A DNA stretch of 64,000 nt, taken from positions 137,103,001 to 137,167,000 of the forward strand of contig CM059582.1 of the NCBI GenBank assembly GCA_030407085.1, in the 5' to 3' direction. The DNA comes from Trichopria drosophilae (Eukaryota > Arthropoda > Insecta > Hymenoptera > Diapriidae). Shown piece by piece: positions 33,625 through 44,219 of this stretch (positions are counted from its first letter, which is position 1; every line of letters starts with the position of its first letter). Made by a program: the position numbers and the translations under genes. Below the pieces are notes generated by a model. The model was not told the origin of the DNA. It made no database searches and saw nothing but the letters and a program-made list of their open reading frames with translations.

Positions 33625-34626
33625 GGGCGGTATGTACAAATTAATTACGGACATGGCCCTATTGGATAGACAGAAAAAAAAAACTTTTTTCCCTCTTGCA
33701 AAAATTCGCTAAAATTGAAATTAGGGGGCGCGCAAGGCGCTTGAAGTTTTCCATTTGATTAACACAGGAAAAACGTGAACAATCAGTTTTCATTTTCTAT
33801 CGAAGAATCAGACCACCGAAAAAATTCGATCGCAATATATTTCAAAAGTACACATGTTTCGGCGTCCGCATAAATTTTTTCAACATTTTTTATTGCGTTT
33901 TTACAACGATACAGACGGTACGGATCGATCAAATATAAGAATTTTTCAACAAGCAGGGTCTCTACATTATCTTATGTAATGATTATCGTATATGTATTGA
34001 TCCAAATGGCATCACAGTTCTTTCTCGGGGGTTTTCGGGGTCGCTGATCAGGATTCCGATGTCAAAATTGCATTTTCACACCCTGGGTGAACCCGGCTGA
34101 GGGGGGAATTTATATCTGCTCAAATAAATCGATTCAAATCGCTCTACCATGCCTATTTAGGGCTTTAGGAGGTCGCTGATCATGATTCCGATGACAAAAT
34201 TGCATTGTTACTTCTTCGGTAAAGCCAACTGAGGGGAGAATTTATATTATCTCAAATATTTTGATTCAAATTATTCTATGCTGCTTATTTTAAAGAGTTT
34301 CTAATAAACCTGCCGACATCTAAATTTAAATAAGATGGCGCACATGTTCTTAAAAAATAAATTGATATTTTGTAAACCTACACAAGATAGCGCAAAAAAT
34401 AAGCATATAATAATCTGATTCATCAAAGTAATTTTTTAAATGAAATTTTCTTGAAATGAATGTAACCTTAATTATTTCGACACAGACCTATGGTCTGGAC
34501 GAAGTATTTAATTTGGTCACTTCCCGTCAACAGTTTTTCATCAAATGTGGACGTTCTGACCCTATAGAACCAAAAAATGCAATAAAAATTTGTTTGTATA
34601 TTACTTTACTTTCAATAAAATATTCA
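33625..34626. repeat. Isolated arm of the 45.1-47.9 kb inverted-repeat element
   Basis: The part 33835-34626 matches 45140-45945 in direct orientation. All of it matches 46970-47905 in inverted orientation. Both comparisons share blocks such as GACGGTACGGATCGATC, CACCCTGGGTGAACCCGGC and GACCTATGGTCTGGACG. The arm is cut at 34626 by a GC-rich insertion, whereas 45945 continues uninterrupted. Confidence 0.85.
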
Positions 34627-35125
34627 ACTCACTCTGTGCAACTCACACATCGGAGTAAGCGAGACATTTCAGATCCGGGGAGAGTCCTTCCAGTCCTACA
34701 GAATGCTCGTAGCCCAACACGCAGGCTCTTAAAACTACTACCCGCGCGAGTCCAACACCAATGTCTAAGAGGGTCTCCTGAAGGGTTCCCCGTTTGGAGC
34801 AGTCCCCGCGAGTACCATTTAATATGACCTGGTGAGACATTACGAGGACTGGCCATAATTCCAACACCAGCCCTCTACCAGTTGAGTACTTGCCTAGACG
34901 GGATTGGTCGCCCAGCTTGGTGGAATGCGGGGTGATCAGTTCCCTAAGCCCTCTCCTGCATACTGAACCGTGCGCCCGCCAAGACGGCTCGGCGGGTCGC
35001 CACTCACGTCTTTAATGCGCTCAATGCGCTCCCATGGACCTCTGCCGTGTCAGAGGGCCATACTTAGATGTGCGGCGTCAGACTCCCTACCCAGGATACT
35101 CTGTCGCTCGGCTCAACAAGCCAAC
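34627..35125. other. GC-rich insertion in the repeat arm
   Basis: The segment breaks the repeat after AATAAAATATTCA; the copy at 45945 has no such insert. It is about 500 bp with GC well above the flanks, contains CCGCCAAGACGGCTCGGCGGG (an inverted pair of CCG/CGG arms around 34977) and shows no protein motif on either strand. A structured RNA or a LINE/SINE tail is possible; I cannot name it. Confidence 0.5.
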
Positions 35126-35462
35126 ATGTTGAATTTTCAAAATCCGAAGTCAGATTCGTAATCAGCCACCAACAAAACTCTCAAGTACGCAACTTCGTAA
35201 GATTATCTTCAAAAGTTTCGTCAATAAAAATAACCATTTTTGGACTTTGTTTGTTATTAAAAAATTTACAATAGTTTTACAGATAATGCGTATGAATTTT
35301 GATATTTTAACAACTCATGAATATGTAAAAACAAAAAATAGCGGATAAATCGAATAAAAACTACTCAAATTCGTCTAAAACTCATTAGAAATAGGTAGTT
35401 ATAATTTGCACAACTATGCCGCAGAAGGTTAAGTTTTAATTTATTGAACATTTACTTTGAAG
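35126..35462. other. Module fragment and AT-rich spacer
   Basis: Starts with TGTTGAATTTTCAAAATCC and ATTCGTAATCAGCCACCAAC (35125-35175), a solitary module. AT-rich sequence without a gene follows. Confidence 0.55.
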
Positions 35463-36000
35463 GTAAACTAAAGTAACAAAAACATATAAACTGTAGTTAT
35501 TCCTGTTAACTTCAATCTAACTATATGTTCCCTAAACAAATATTGTTTCATAGATTTACAGCGATAACATCACCTGTGTAACCGTCGCATTCTTTTTTGA
35601 CCTTGAAGGTTATTTCAAGGTCAATGTCACTGGTACCATTAAATCCTCAAACTTTTGTCTGAAACATTTTCCCCGAAAATGCACTCCCGCTGAGATATTT
35701 AACCGTCCTGAAACGTTTTCCCATCACTGTATATTGTACTATGCATGAATTTGAATTTGAACTGATTCCCGCTTTCTTGACAATGACCCACAAACGGACA
35801 ATCTGAAGAATGTTTCTTACAAACCAGCAGTAAGGCGCGCTCTATGCTACCGGAAAAAATACAAGAATTGCATGTTGGGTACTCCTCATGCAGGAGACCG
35901 GTGTGCGAGGTGAAAAACCGATATGAATTCTGTACAACATGAGTTGGAAAATAATTTCACAATCATCTATTTTTTCTGATGCCACTAAAATAACATTTAA
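35463..36000. repeat. Inverted partner of 1198-1720
   Basis: Reverse-complement match to the first 1.7 kb of the window over about 500 bp, with two TGACCTTGA/TCAAGGTCA sites near 35600-35625 and ATTTTCCCCGAAAATG near 35670. The shared outer part (35830-36000) shows it is a defined repeat family rather than a stray module. 36001-36274 is AT-rich with nothing recognised. Confidence 0.75.
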
Positions 36001-36941
36001 CAACATTTATTGTATGGAAAATTCTTTTAAAATAACTAATGAAACGCAATATTCACAAATTTCATGATTCGTCTTTTTTTCTATTTTTTCCTCCAGTACT
36101 TTTGCAAAATAAATATACTTTTTGGATGATCGGCGTATAGTGTTATTTTTTATGGTAGCGAAGTCTCTTGTACGTACGATCCTAAAATTTTAGCCCTTAA
36201 TATTGAAAAATGGCGGAGTAATCAATGTTCTTAAAAAAAAACAATTTCGCTGAATTTATATATATATATATATACAGGGTGGCCGATTTATCTGAAGACA
36301 TCGAAATATCTCGAGAACTATGCACAGAATCAAAAAAGTTGTCGGATGAAAGTTGTTCGACACGAAGGGGGGCATCCAGTGATAATTAAATTTACCCCCT
36401 CCCCCATCCCCTGGGGGTGGAGTGGGGGCAAAAACCATAAAACTTAAATAGGAACCCCCAGTTTTTATTGCAGATTTGGATTCTCCGGAAAAAAGTACAC
36501 GAATTTGACCTAGGAGCTATTGCATTTTGGTTCACAGGTGGCGCTGTAATCGATAAAAATCCAAATTTATCCGAAGACATTGAAATACCTCGAGAACTAT
36601 GCACAGAATCAAAAAAGTTGTCGGATGAAAGTTGTTCGACACGAAGGGGGGCATCCAGTAATAATGAAATTTACCCCCTCCCCCAACCCCTGGGGGTGGA
36701 GTGGGGGCAAAAACAGTAAAACTTAAATAGGAACCCCCAGTTTTTATTGCAGATTTGGATTCTCCAATATTGACAATTTTCGCCCGCGTAGCGGATATGG
36801 AATACGGTCATTCTAACAAAGCCGGGAAAAAATACATTTAGCGTTATCCAGGAACAACGACGTGGACGTAGTATTTTTCTGTTCCCTTTGGGGTGCTTGT
36901 TTTACGTGTGTCCCCTTGCCTCTCACTGTCTCACTGTTCAC

Positions 36942-38011
36942 TTACTTGAGTAAGTGTTCGAAATGTTGACCTTCCACTTCAATGCATTTATTTATTCTTT
37001 CTTCAAATGACTTTATACATGATAGAATCATATCTGCAGAAATTTCTGCGCAAGCAGTTCTTATGCGTTCCACCATGTTTTCACGAGTCGTTGGTACTTG
37101 TTCATAAACCTTACCTTTTAGGTAACCCCATAGGAAGATTTCCAGAGATGTTAGATCAGGTGACCTCGCAGGCCAATTAATGGGGCCACCTCTACCAATC
37201 CACCTACCATTGTAATCATGGTCTAGTATTTCCCTTGCTACTCTTGAAAAATGTGCTGGGCAACCATCATGCTGAAACCACATTGTCCGTCGGACGTCCA
37301 TAGCAACATCCTCAAGTAGTAATGGTACTTTTTGTTCTAGGAAATCTCGATATTTTGTTCCATTCAAATTACCTTCAATGAAATAAGGACCAATGAGTTT
37401 ATTTCCTATGATTCCACACCAAACGTTCACCGACCAAGGACGTTGATGATTAACTTGTCTTAACCAATGGGGATTTTCTACGCTCCAATAATGCATATTA
37501 TGCCTATTGACGCCACCATGGTTCGTGAATGTAGATTCATCTGAAAATAATACATTAGCAAAGAAATTGTGGTTCGTTTGCATTTTTTGAAATGCCCATT
37601 CACAAAACTCCACGCAGTTATGAAAATCATCGCCCTCTAGTTCCTGGTGCAGTGAAATGTGATATGGGTGAAACTTATGACGATGCAATATTCTTTGAAT
37701 AAAAAACTGTCTCTGGAAATGCCGGAATCGCTATGTAATTGTCGTGTGCTTACATGTGGATTTTGGTGAATAGCTGCTAGTACAGCTACTTCGTTAGCTT
37801 CTCCTGTAACTGGTTATCTTCGCTTCCTTTTTTTCATTTGTACGCTGCCATCAGAGTGAAAGGCATTCACAAATTTCTAAAAAAAAGAACGCGAGCGAGC
37901 ATTATCTGGAAAACGCTCAGCATACAACGCAACAGCATCGTCAATATTCCTCTTACATTCACCATAAATAAGAATCATTTCGATTTTTTCGGGAACTGTA
38001 GCAGGATTCAT
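36942..38011 (-). pseudogene. DUF4817 mariner-like transposase, one frameshift
   Basis: The start is the ATG at 38009-38011 (MNPATVPEKIEMI); the two related copies have Arg at this position. The N-terminal helix-turn-helix of DUF4817 type contains MILIYGECKRNIDDAV and ALYAERFPDNARS. The catalytic part shows VLFSDESTFTNHG (first D), MWFQHDGCPAHF (second D) and WPARSPDLTSLEIFLWGY (third D). There are 36 residues between the second and third aspartates. The frame ends normally at 36942 (HFEHLL). A 5-nt A-rich insertion at about 37695-37705, absent from copy 2, shifts frame. It would cut and rejoin element ends at TA sites; this copy is dead. Confidence 0.9.
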
Positions 38012-38283
38012 TTTTAACTTGCAATTCGATTTAAGCAATGAAGGGTAGACAAAAAATAGTCACGTAAACGGAAAGTTGTTATTCTAAAAGCAAAGTGACC
38101 TCCGACCGAATTACTACCAATACAATGGACTTCAAAAACAGTCTTACACTGAGAGACCGTGAATACTAAATTTTAATATGGGGATTAGAAAGTCGCGATA
38201 TCGATTTACTTCTCTTCAGGAAAGTAGAGAAAAATGTAGGTGAACTGGTTACGTGTGACTCAACTTATATATAAAATGATATG

Positions 38284-38472
38284 CTACTTTATTTTCGAGT
38301 TATGTCGCCCTCTAGCGTTATGTAACAGAACCGGCGCCGGTGATGGCCGAAATGCAAGCGATGTACATGTATGAAACCACGTGAGTTCTCTCGGGGTCCG
38401 GTAGATGGCGACGAAATCCCCAAATGAAGTAAGAGTTTCGTTTTGTTTAATAGAAGCTGGTTTGACCGTCAA
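38284..38472 (-). other. 62-codon frame conserved in three element copies
   Basis: Starts ATGACGGTCAAACC... and reads MTVKPASIKQNETLTSFGDF, ending RGRHNSKIK. Equivalent open frames of the same length lie at 48722-48910 and 50644-50832. It is upstream of the transposase on the same strand. No known domain is recognised. The sequence identity of the copies alone could keep the frame open, so coding is unproven. Confidence 0.35.
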
Positions 38473-39259
38473 TGCTCAGCTTATTTATTCTCATTTCGGA
38501 AAAAACATACAGAGAGAGAATGAATGAGCTGAGTGAAGGGACATGACGCGTTTTTTAATGGATTGCGTGATGTCCTCTTTTTGTTTATTAAATAATAAAT
38601 TTAAACCCTAAAATGTAATTTTATTGAAGGTAGAAAACTTATTTATAAAATTGCTTCCATATTGTATGCACAATTTTTATGTAATCAGTTTTGATTTTTA
38701 ATATGAAGAATATCAATTATTCATAATCTTAATTTTTCGAATGGACATTATTAAAATTTCATATTCAGAATAACAATTTTCGCAATTGATATTACTTAAT
38801 TCTAATATTAAAAATTCTAATATTAGAATTTTTAATATTAAATTTTCATAAAGGGATCAAATTGTCCCTATTTGCTCCCTGGATGCCCCCCTTCGTGTCG
38901 ATCAACTTTCATCCGACAACTTTTTTGATTCTGTGCATAGTTCTCGAGGTATTTCAATGTCTTCAGATAAATTTGGATTTTTATCGATTACAGCGCCACC
39001 TGTGAACCAAAATGCAATAGCTCCTAGGTCAAATTGGTGTACTTTTTTCCGGAGAATCCAAATCTGCAATAAGAACTGGGGGTTCCTATTTAAGTTTTAT
39101 TGTTTTTGCCCCCACTCCACCCCCAGGGGATGGGGGAGGGGGTAAATTTAATTATCACTGGATGCCCACCTTCGTGTCGAACAACTTTCATCGGACAACT
39201 TTTTTGATTCTGTGCATCGTTCTCGAGATATTTCGATGTCTTCAGATAAATCGGCCACC

Positions 39260-39290
<31 letters not shown>

Positions 39291-40515
39291 ACAATATATA
39301 CAGGGTGATCCAAAAGTCCAGGAACAGCAAAATATCTCAGCGGGAGTGCATTTTCGGGGAAAATGTTTTAGACAAAAGTTTAAGGATTTTTCCCTGGCTA
39401 TTTAATGGCGATATTGAATTTGACCTTGAACATGACCTTGAAGGTTATTTCAAGGTCAAGTTAATTTTTTTAAATGGGAACCCCTATTTTTTTTCACGGA
39501 TTCGGAAAGAGCACAAAATTTTACGTCCGAATATGCTATGGCCTCTTTTTCGGCAAGGTCATTTCAAGGTGAAACTTAAAACTCCCGTGACGGCGAAATA
39601 TCTCAGAGGGTGTGTATTTCTTTGGAAATTGTTTCAGACAAAAGTTTAAGGATTTTTCCCGGGCTATTTAATGGTAGCACAGAATTTGACCTTGAACATA
39701 ACCTTCAAGGTTATTTCAAGGTCAAGTTTGTTTTTGTTTTTTTTTAATGGAAACTGCTATTTTTTTTTCACGGATTCGGAGAGAGCACATAATTCTACGT
39801 CCAAATATGCTATGGCCGTTTTTTTCGGCAATGTCATTTCAAGGCCAAACTTAAAACTCCCGGAACAGCGAATTAACTCAGCAAGAGGTCATTTTCGGGT
39901 AAAATGTTTCAGACAAAAGTTTCAGGATTTTTTCCGGGATATTTAATGCTAGCATAAAATTTGACCTTGAAGATTATTCTCAGGTCAAGATTATTTTTTT
40001 TTTTTAATTGGAACCCCGTTTCATTTTCTTAACGAAGTTATGAGGATCTTCCGGTATTGAGAGTGGTTAAATTCATTTTGTTCAGTCGATGCTGTTACTG
40101 GACGATCTGCTCTAGGGAGATCCTTTACAGTGCCGTAAACTTCGAAACAATTTATTGTTCTGCCAAAAGTCGATTTAGGAATCAGTTCCTGTCCCTCGCT
40201 TGTCCTCTAATTTTGTAAATAGAATAATAAACTGTTTAAAAAAAGTGTATACATACATCTTACGCAACACTTGTGCAAAGTGAACTTGGGCGCGCGAACA
40301 GCGACAGAGAGCACGACTCACCAGCGAAGTAAATAAACAACATACATTCACATTGAATTTATACATACGTGTACAGTCTTATAAGGTTACATTTTGGTCT
40401 TAACTTTATCGTTTTGTGAGATACATGGATTTCCTATCTAAACGCCTTTCCTATCTAAACGTATTAAGCATCATATCAGTAACAAAATACATACGTATAT
40501 TTCGTACAAAGAGCA

Positions 40516-41598
40516 ATGGCTGCGCTAAGTGAACGAGAAAGAATAACCATTCTCATGATGAGAGGCTGGGGTGATAACCAGCGATCTTTAGAGAATGTGC
40601 GAACCTTATTTAACGCATCATTTAGAGAGGGACGAGAACCGATTTCTAAATCTACTGTTAGCAGAACAATAAATCGTTTTGAAGTTCACGGTACTGTGAA
40701 GGATCTCCCAAGAGCAAGTCGTCCAGTAACAGCATCAACTGAAGAAAATGAGTTGAATGTCGCGCTGTCAATAACGGAAGATCCTCATACTTCCATCAGG
40801 AAAGTTAAACAGCAGCACGACTTATGTTACGGTACAGTACAACGGATCTTAACTAAAAACTTAAAATTTCACCCATACAAAGTTAGACTCGTACAACAAT
40901 TAATTGAAGACGATCCTGATAGACGCCTACAGTTTGCGGAATTAATGATGAATCGAATAGATGCTGATGCCGGTTTCTTGAATCGCATCGTATTTTCTGA
41001 TGAAGCTACATTCTTCTTAAATGGGGCAATCAATAGACATAACATGTCTTATTGGAGTGAAACCAATCCTAATTGGATGGTCGATAGTCGTTCTACTCAA
41101 TATCCTGAAAAAGTAAACGTATGGGCAGGTATTATGAACAATGCGGTAGTTGGGCCCTTCTTCATCGAGGGTACCCTTACTGGTCAAAAATACCACGATA
41201 TGTTGAGGGACGACATCATCCCTGCTATTCAGGTTATTGTAGGCGAGGATTTCGATCAGACTTGGTTTCAGCAAGATGGTGCAGCACCCCATTATGCAAC
41301 AGATGTTCGCAATTATTTGAGTGATGTATTCGCAGAACGGTGGATAGGTCGAAGGGGTGTAATAGAATAGCCACCAAGATCTCCGGATCTTACGCCCCTT
41401 GACTATTTTCTATGGGGTTATCTCAAAGATAGAGTGTATCGAACGAAACCGGTGAATATTGAGGAAGTAAAACAACGAATACGGGATGAGATCGCGGCTA
41501 TAGAACCAGATATGATTAAAAAAGTCGTATCGACTTTTTATAATCGCTTGGGATATTGCCAAGAAGTTCATGGCAATCACTTTGAGCATAAGCTTTAG
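40516..41598 (+). pseudogene. Mariner-like transposase with one nonsense codon
   Basis: ATG 40516 begins MAALSERERITILMMRGWG, a helix-turn-helix of the DUF4817 style. A second predicted HTH lies in STVSRTINRFEVHGTV. The catalytic domain shows IVFSDEATFFLNG (first D), TWFQQDGAAPHYA (second D) and, after a TAG at 41368-41370 in place of an expected Trp, PPRSPDLTPLDYFLWGYL (third D). The spacing is 36 codons between the second and third D counting the stop. The frame continues to TAG 41596-41598 (HFEHKL), the same ending as the 36.9-kb protein. Total 360 codons, full length for the family. One substitution separates it from an intact gene, so the copy is young. Confidence 0.92.
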
Positions 41599-41649
41599 TA
41601 AGATACATAATTTCATCAAAATCTTAGTATACCCATCTTGCCTTAACTG

Positions 41650-41850
41650 TCTGGGGACACCCACACACACACACACACGCACACGCACACGCACACGCAC
41701 ACGCACAGGTGACGGCGAGGGGAACCACCTGAACAAAGCACCCCGAAGAGGTGTAAACCCGACCGTGCTACCTCCACGCGGTACATCTTGGGTAATGCTA
41801 AAGCCGGCGGTAGCATTGGAAACAATGTAAAAATGTTACCCATACATACG
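41650..41850. repeat. (AC)n tract and GC-rich fragment inside the mariner-like element
   Basis: An ACACAC/GCACAC tract (41659-41706) is followed by about 140 bp of GC-rich sequence with GGTGACGGCGAGGGGAACC and CTACCTCCACGCGGTAC. The composition differs sharply from the host element, so it is probably a separate insertion, perhaps a LINE tail at an AC repeat. No target duplication is evident. Confidence 0.5.
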
Positions 41851-43398
41851 GTATTTATAAACGTATCGGATGTAAAAAAAAAAATGTATATTTTTATCCG
41901 GGAACAATGATAATGCATTGCACTCTGGAAACTCTGGAAACATTACGAAAATAAAACGGAGTTCCAATTAAAAAAAAATAGTCTTGAGCTTAGAATAAGC
42001 CTCAAGGTAATTTTCAAGGTTAAATTCAATGGTGCCTCTTGCTGAGTTAATTCGCTGTTCCGGGAGTTTTAAGTTTGGCCTTGAAATGACATTGCCGAAA
42101 AAAACGGCCATAGCATATTTGGACGTAAAATTTTGTGCTCTCTCCGAATCCGTGAAAAAAAATAGCAGTTTCCATTAAAAAAAACAAACTTGACCTTGAA
42201 ATAACCTTCAAGGTCATGTTCAAGGTCAAATTCTGTGCTACCATTAAATATCCCAGGAAAAATCCTTAAACTTTTGTCTGAAACAATTTCCAAAGAAATG
42301 CACACCCTCTGAGATATTTCGCCGTTACGGGAGTTTTAAGTTTCACTTTGAAATGACCTTGCCGGAAAAATCGATCATATCATACTCGGACGTAGAATTT
42401 CCCGCTCTTTCAGAATCCATGAAAAAAAATAGGGGTTCCCATTTAAAAAAATTAACTTGACCTTGAAATAACCTTCAAGGTCATGTTCAAGGTCAAATTC
42501 AATATCGCCATTAAATAGCCAGGGAAAAATCCTGAAACTTTTGTCTGAAACATTTTCCTCGAAAATGCACTCCCGCTGAGATATTTTGCTGTTCCGGGAC
42601 TTTTGGATCACCCTGTATATATCGGGCATTCCACGTCAACCGGATCCCTTGGCTGGCCAAAATTCATTACCGCCAAAAAAATTGTTTCAGAGCTTAAAAT
42701 TTAGCTCAGTATATCTACTTTTAATTACCGTGTGGTATTTTTGAAAATTCAAAATGGCGGCTCCAATACGGTGCTTAAAAAGACCACACTTTTGAAAACG
42801 AGAGTAAAAACCTTTCATACAGTTTTTTGTGCCCATTTTAGAATTTAGTTCTTTGTTATTGGATGCTCCAATTACGAATCTCGTATCAGAATTTTGAAAT
42901 TGAAAATGGTGGATCCAATATGGCGGATGAATTTGTAAAAAGTGATCGGATGTTGCTGAAACTTGTTCCTCGGGGAGTTTTGGGGTCATACAATACGAAT
43001 CTGGTGGATGACAAAGCTAAATTAAAAATTGTATAGTACCAAAATAATGTCGAAAATCGGTTAAATATAGAATAGCTTGCCTCTAGTAGGGGTATAGTGT
43101 TATAATATGAGTATGAACACAAGTCGTTTAATGAATTATTGCAACCTTCGGATTTAAGAAGTTACTACCTCTGAACCGTATATGTAACAGCTGTTGCCAT
43201 CGCCAGGAGGCACTATTACTCGTAAAGTTAGATTGTCGTGTTTCTCTTCCGACATTTCCCGCAGCTCTTGAAGTGATGTTGATTTTGTATCGTCAATTCG
43301 GAGCGAGTTTCGTTTTCGATGCAGATGCATCTAAAAATCATGCCCTTCTTAGCATTACCCAGGCTGAACGACGCGGACGTGATAGGGTTCTCATCCCA

Positions 43399-43524
43399 TT
43401 GGGGTGCTTTTTGAAAGTGAGTCCCCTTGCCTCTCACGAATTGGGGTGCTTTTTGAAAGTGAGTCCCCTTGCCTCTCACGAATTGGGGTGCTTTTTGGAA
43501 GTGAGTCCCCTTGCCTCTCACAAA
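43399..43524. repeat. Three tandem 42-bp units
   Basis: Units at 43399-43440, 43441-43482 and 43483-43524, each TTGGGGTGCTTTTTGAAAGT followed by GAGTCCCCTTGCCTCTCAC. The first two are identical and the third has three changes. The period is 14 codons and the plus frame stays open. A single relative (GGGGTGCTTGTTTTACG, then TGTCCCCTTGCCTCTCAC) lies at 36887-36926 in the DUF4817 element. Confidence 0.9.
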
Positions 43525-43539
43525 AGGAAGAATCATATT

Positions 43540-44133
43540 AATCATATAATTTAAAAAAAGGAAAAAGTAATCGAACATTGTCATAAGCTCGGAAAAACCC
43601 GTCTGCTAAAGGTTTACAATAAAAATCATTTCTGGATTTCTTATCTGCGAATCGACTTAGTTCACAGTAATTTCTCGAAAAACTTCGCATTCGTTGTACA
43701 AAATGCAGCACAAGGGTTACATTACAACAACGACCAATGCACGGTTCATCCTGTCGTTTTCTACTACAAATCAGAAGGTACAATAATCCATTTTAGTAAT
43801 ATATTATTATCAAACAGCTTGACTCATGATACATCTGCCGTGTATGTAATGCAACAAACTATTATTCCTGAAATAAGAAAAGTGTGCCCACGCGTACAAC
43901 ATGTAATTTATGTTACCGATGGTGCGGTACAACATTATAAAAATAGATTCCAAATGAGTAATCTCATGTATCACAAAATCGATTTCGGCATTGAAGCTGA
44001 ATGGCATTTTCATGCGACAGCGCATGGAAAAGGAGCATGCGATGGTATCGGCGCGACTTTAAAAAGGGAAGCAACGCGTGCTAGTCTTCAGGCCGAACAA
44101 CATCTGCGTCTGCGTCATACCACAAAATTTTAA
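43540..44133 (+). pseudogene. C-terminal half of an uncharacterised DDE-like transposon protein
   Basis: Translation gives FAFVVQNAAQGLHYNNDQCT, HPVVFYYKSEG, VIYVTDGAVQHYKNRFQMSN and FGIEAEWHFHATAHGKGACD followed by GIGATLKREATRASLQ. The order Asn-Asp-Gln, Ser/Thr-Asp-Gly-Ala...Tyr-Lys-Asn, then Ala-x-Ser/Ala-His-Gly-Lys-x-x-Cys-Asp-Gly is conserved in a large, unnamed family of insect and cnidarian transposon proteins. The conserved aspartates suggest an RNase H-like DDE fold; that is inference. Upstream, the frame is disturbed around the 42-bp repeats. The N-terminal half (compare 53251-54136) is missing. Confidence 0.7.
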
Positions 44134-44219
44134 AAGCTTAATTCATGCCGCACATTCGAACGAATTGACTGAAGATTTGGCATATTCTAAATAAGAATCT
44201 TAATCTTCCAAAAAGGAAC

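Larger units (their letters stand above)
36275..39262 (-). mobile_element. DUF4817 mariner-like transposon, copy 1
   Basis: The termini CAGGGTGGCCGATTTATCTG (36275) and its inverse ending at 39262 are flanked on both sides by TA repeats, as expected for TA-targeting IS630/Tc1/mariner elements. The terminal block (TCGAGAACTATGCACAGAATC to GGGGGGCATCCAG) is present twice at each end with a 282-bp period (36284 and 36566; about 38880 and 39160). Between lies a minus-strand transposase pseudogene, a 62-codon upstream frame and an AT-rich hairpin (about 38797-38850). Length 2,988 bp. Confidence 0.88.
39301..42615 (+). mobile_element. Second mariner-like family (CAGGGTGATCCAAAAGTC ends)
   Basis: CAGGGTGATCCAAAAGTCC at 39301 and its inverse ending at 42615 are flanked by TATATA. 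Each end is about 700 bp of two or three repeated modules: AAATATCTCAGCGGGAGTGC, ATTTTCGGGGAAAATGTTT, AGACAAAAGTTTAAGGATTT and clustered TGACCTTGA/TCAAGGTCA sites. Enclosed are a transposase with a single stop codon and, downstream, an AC microsatellite with a GC-rich fragment (41650-41850). Length 3,315 bp. Confidence 0.9.

Noticed and set aside
41650..41850. Second R1-type LINE tail at an AC repeat
   Set aside because: No coding part and no convincing similarity to the 3' region at 32.9-33.06 kb; left as a GC-rich fragment.
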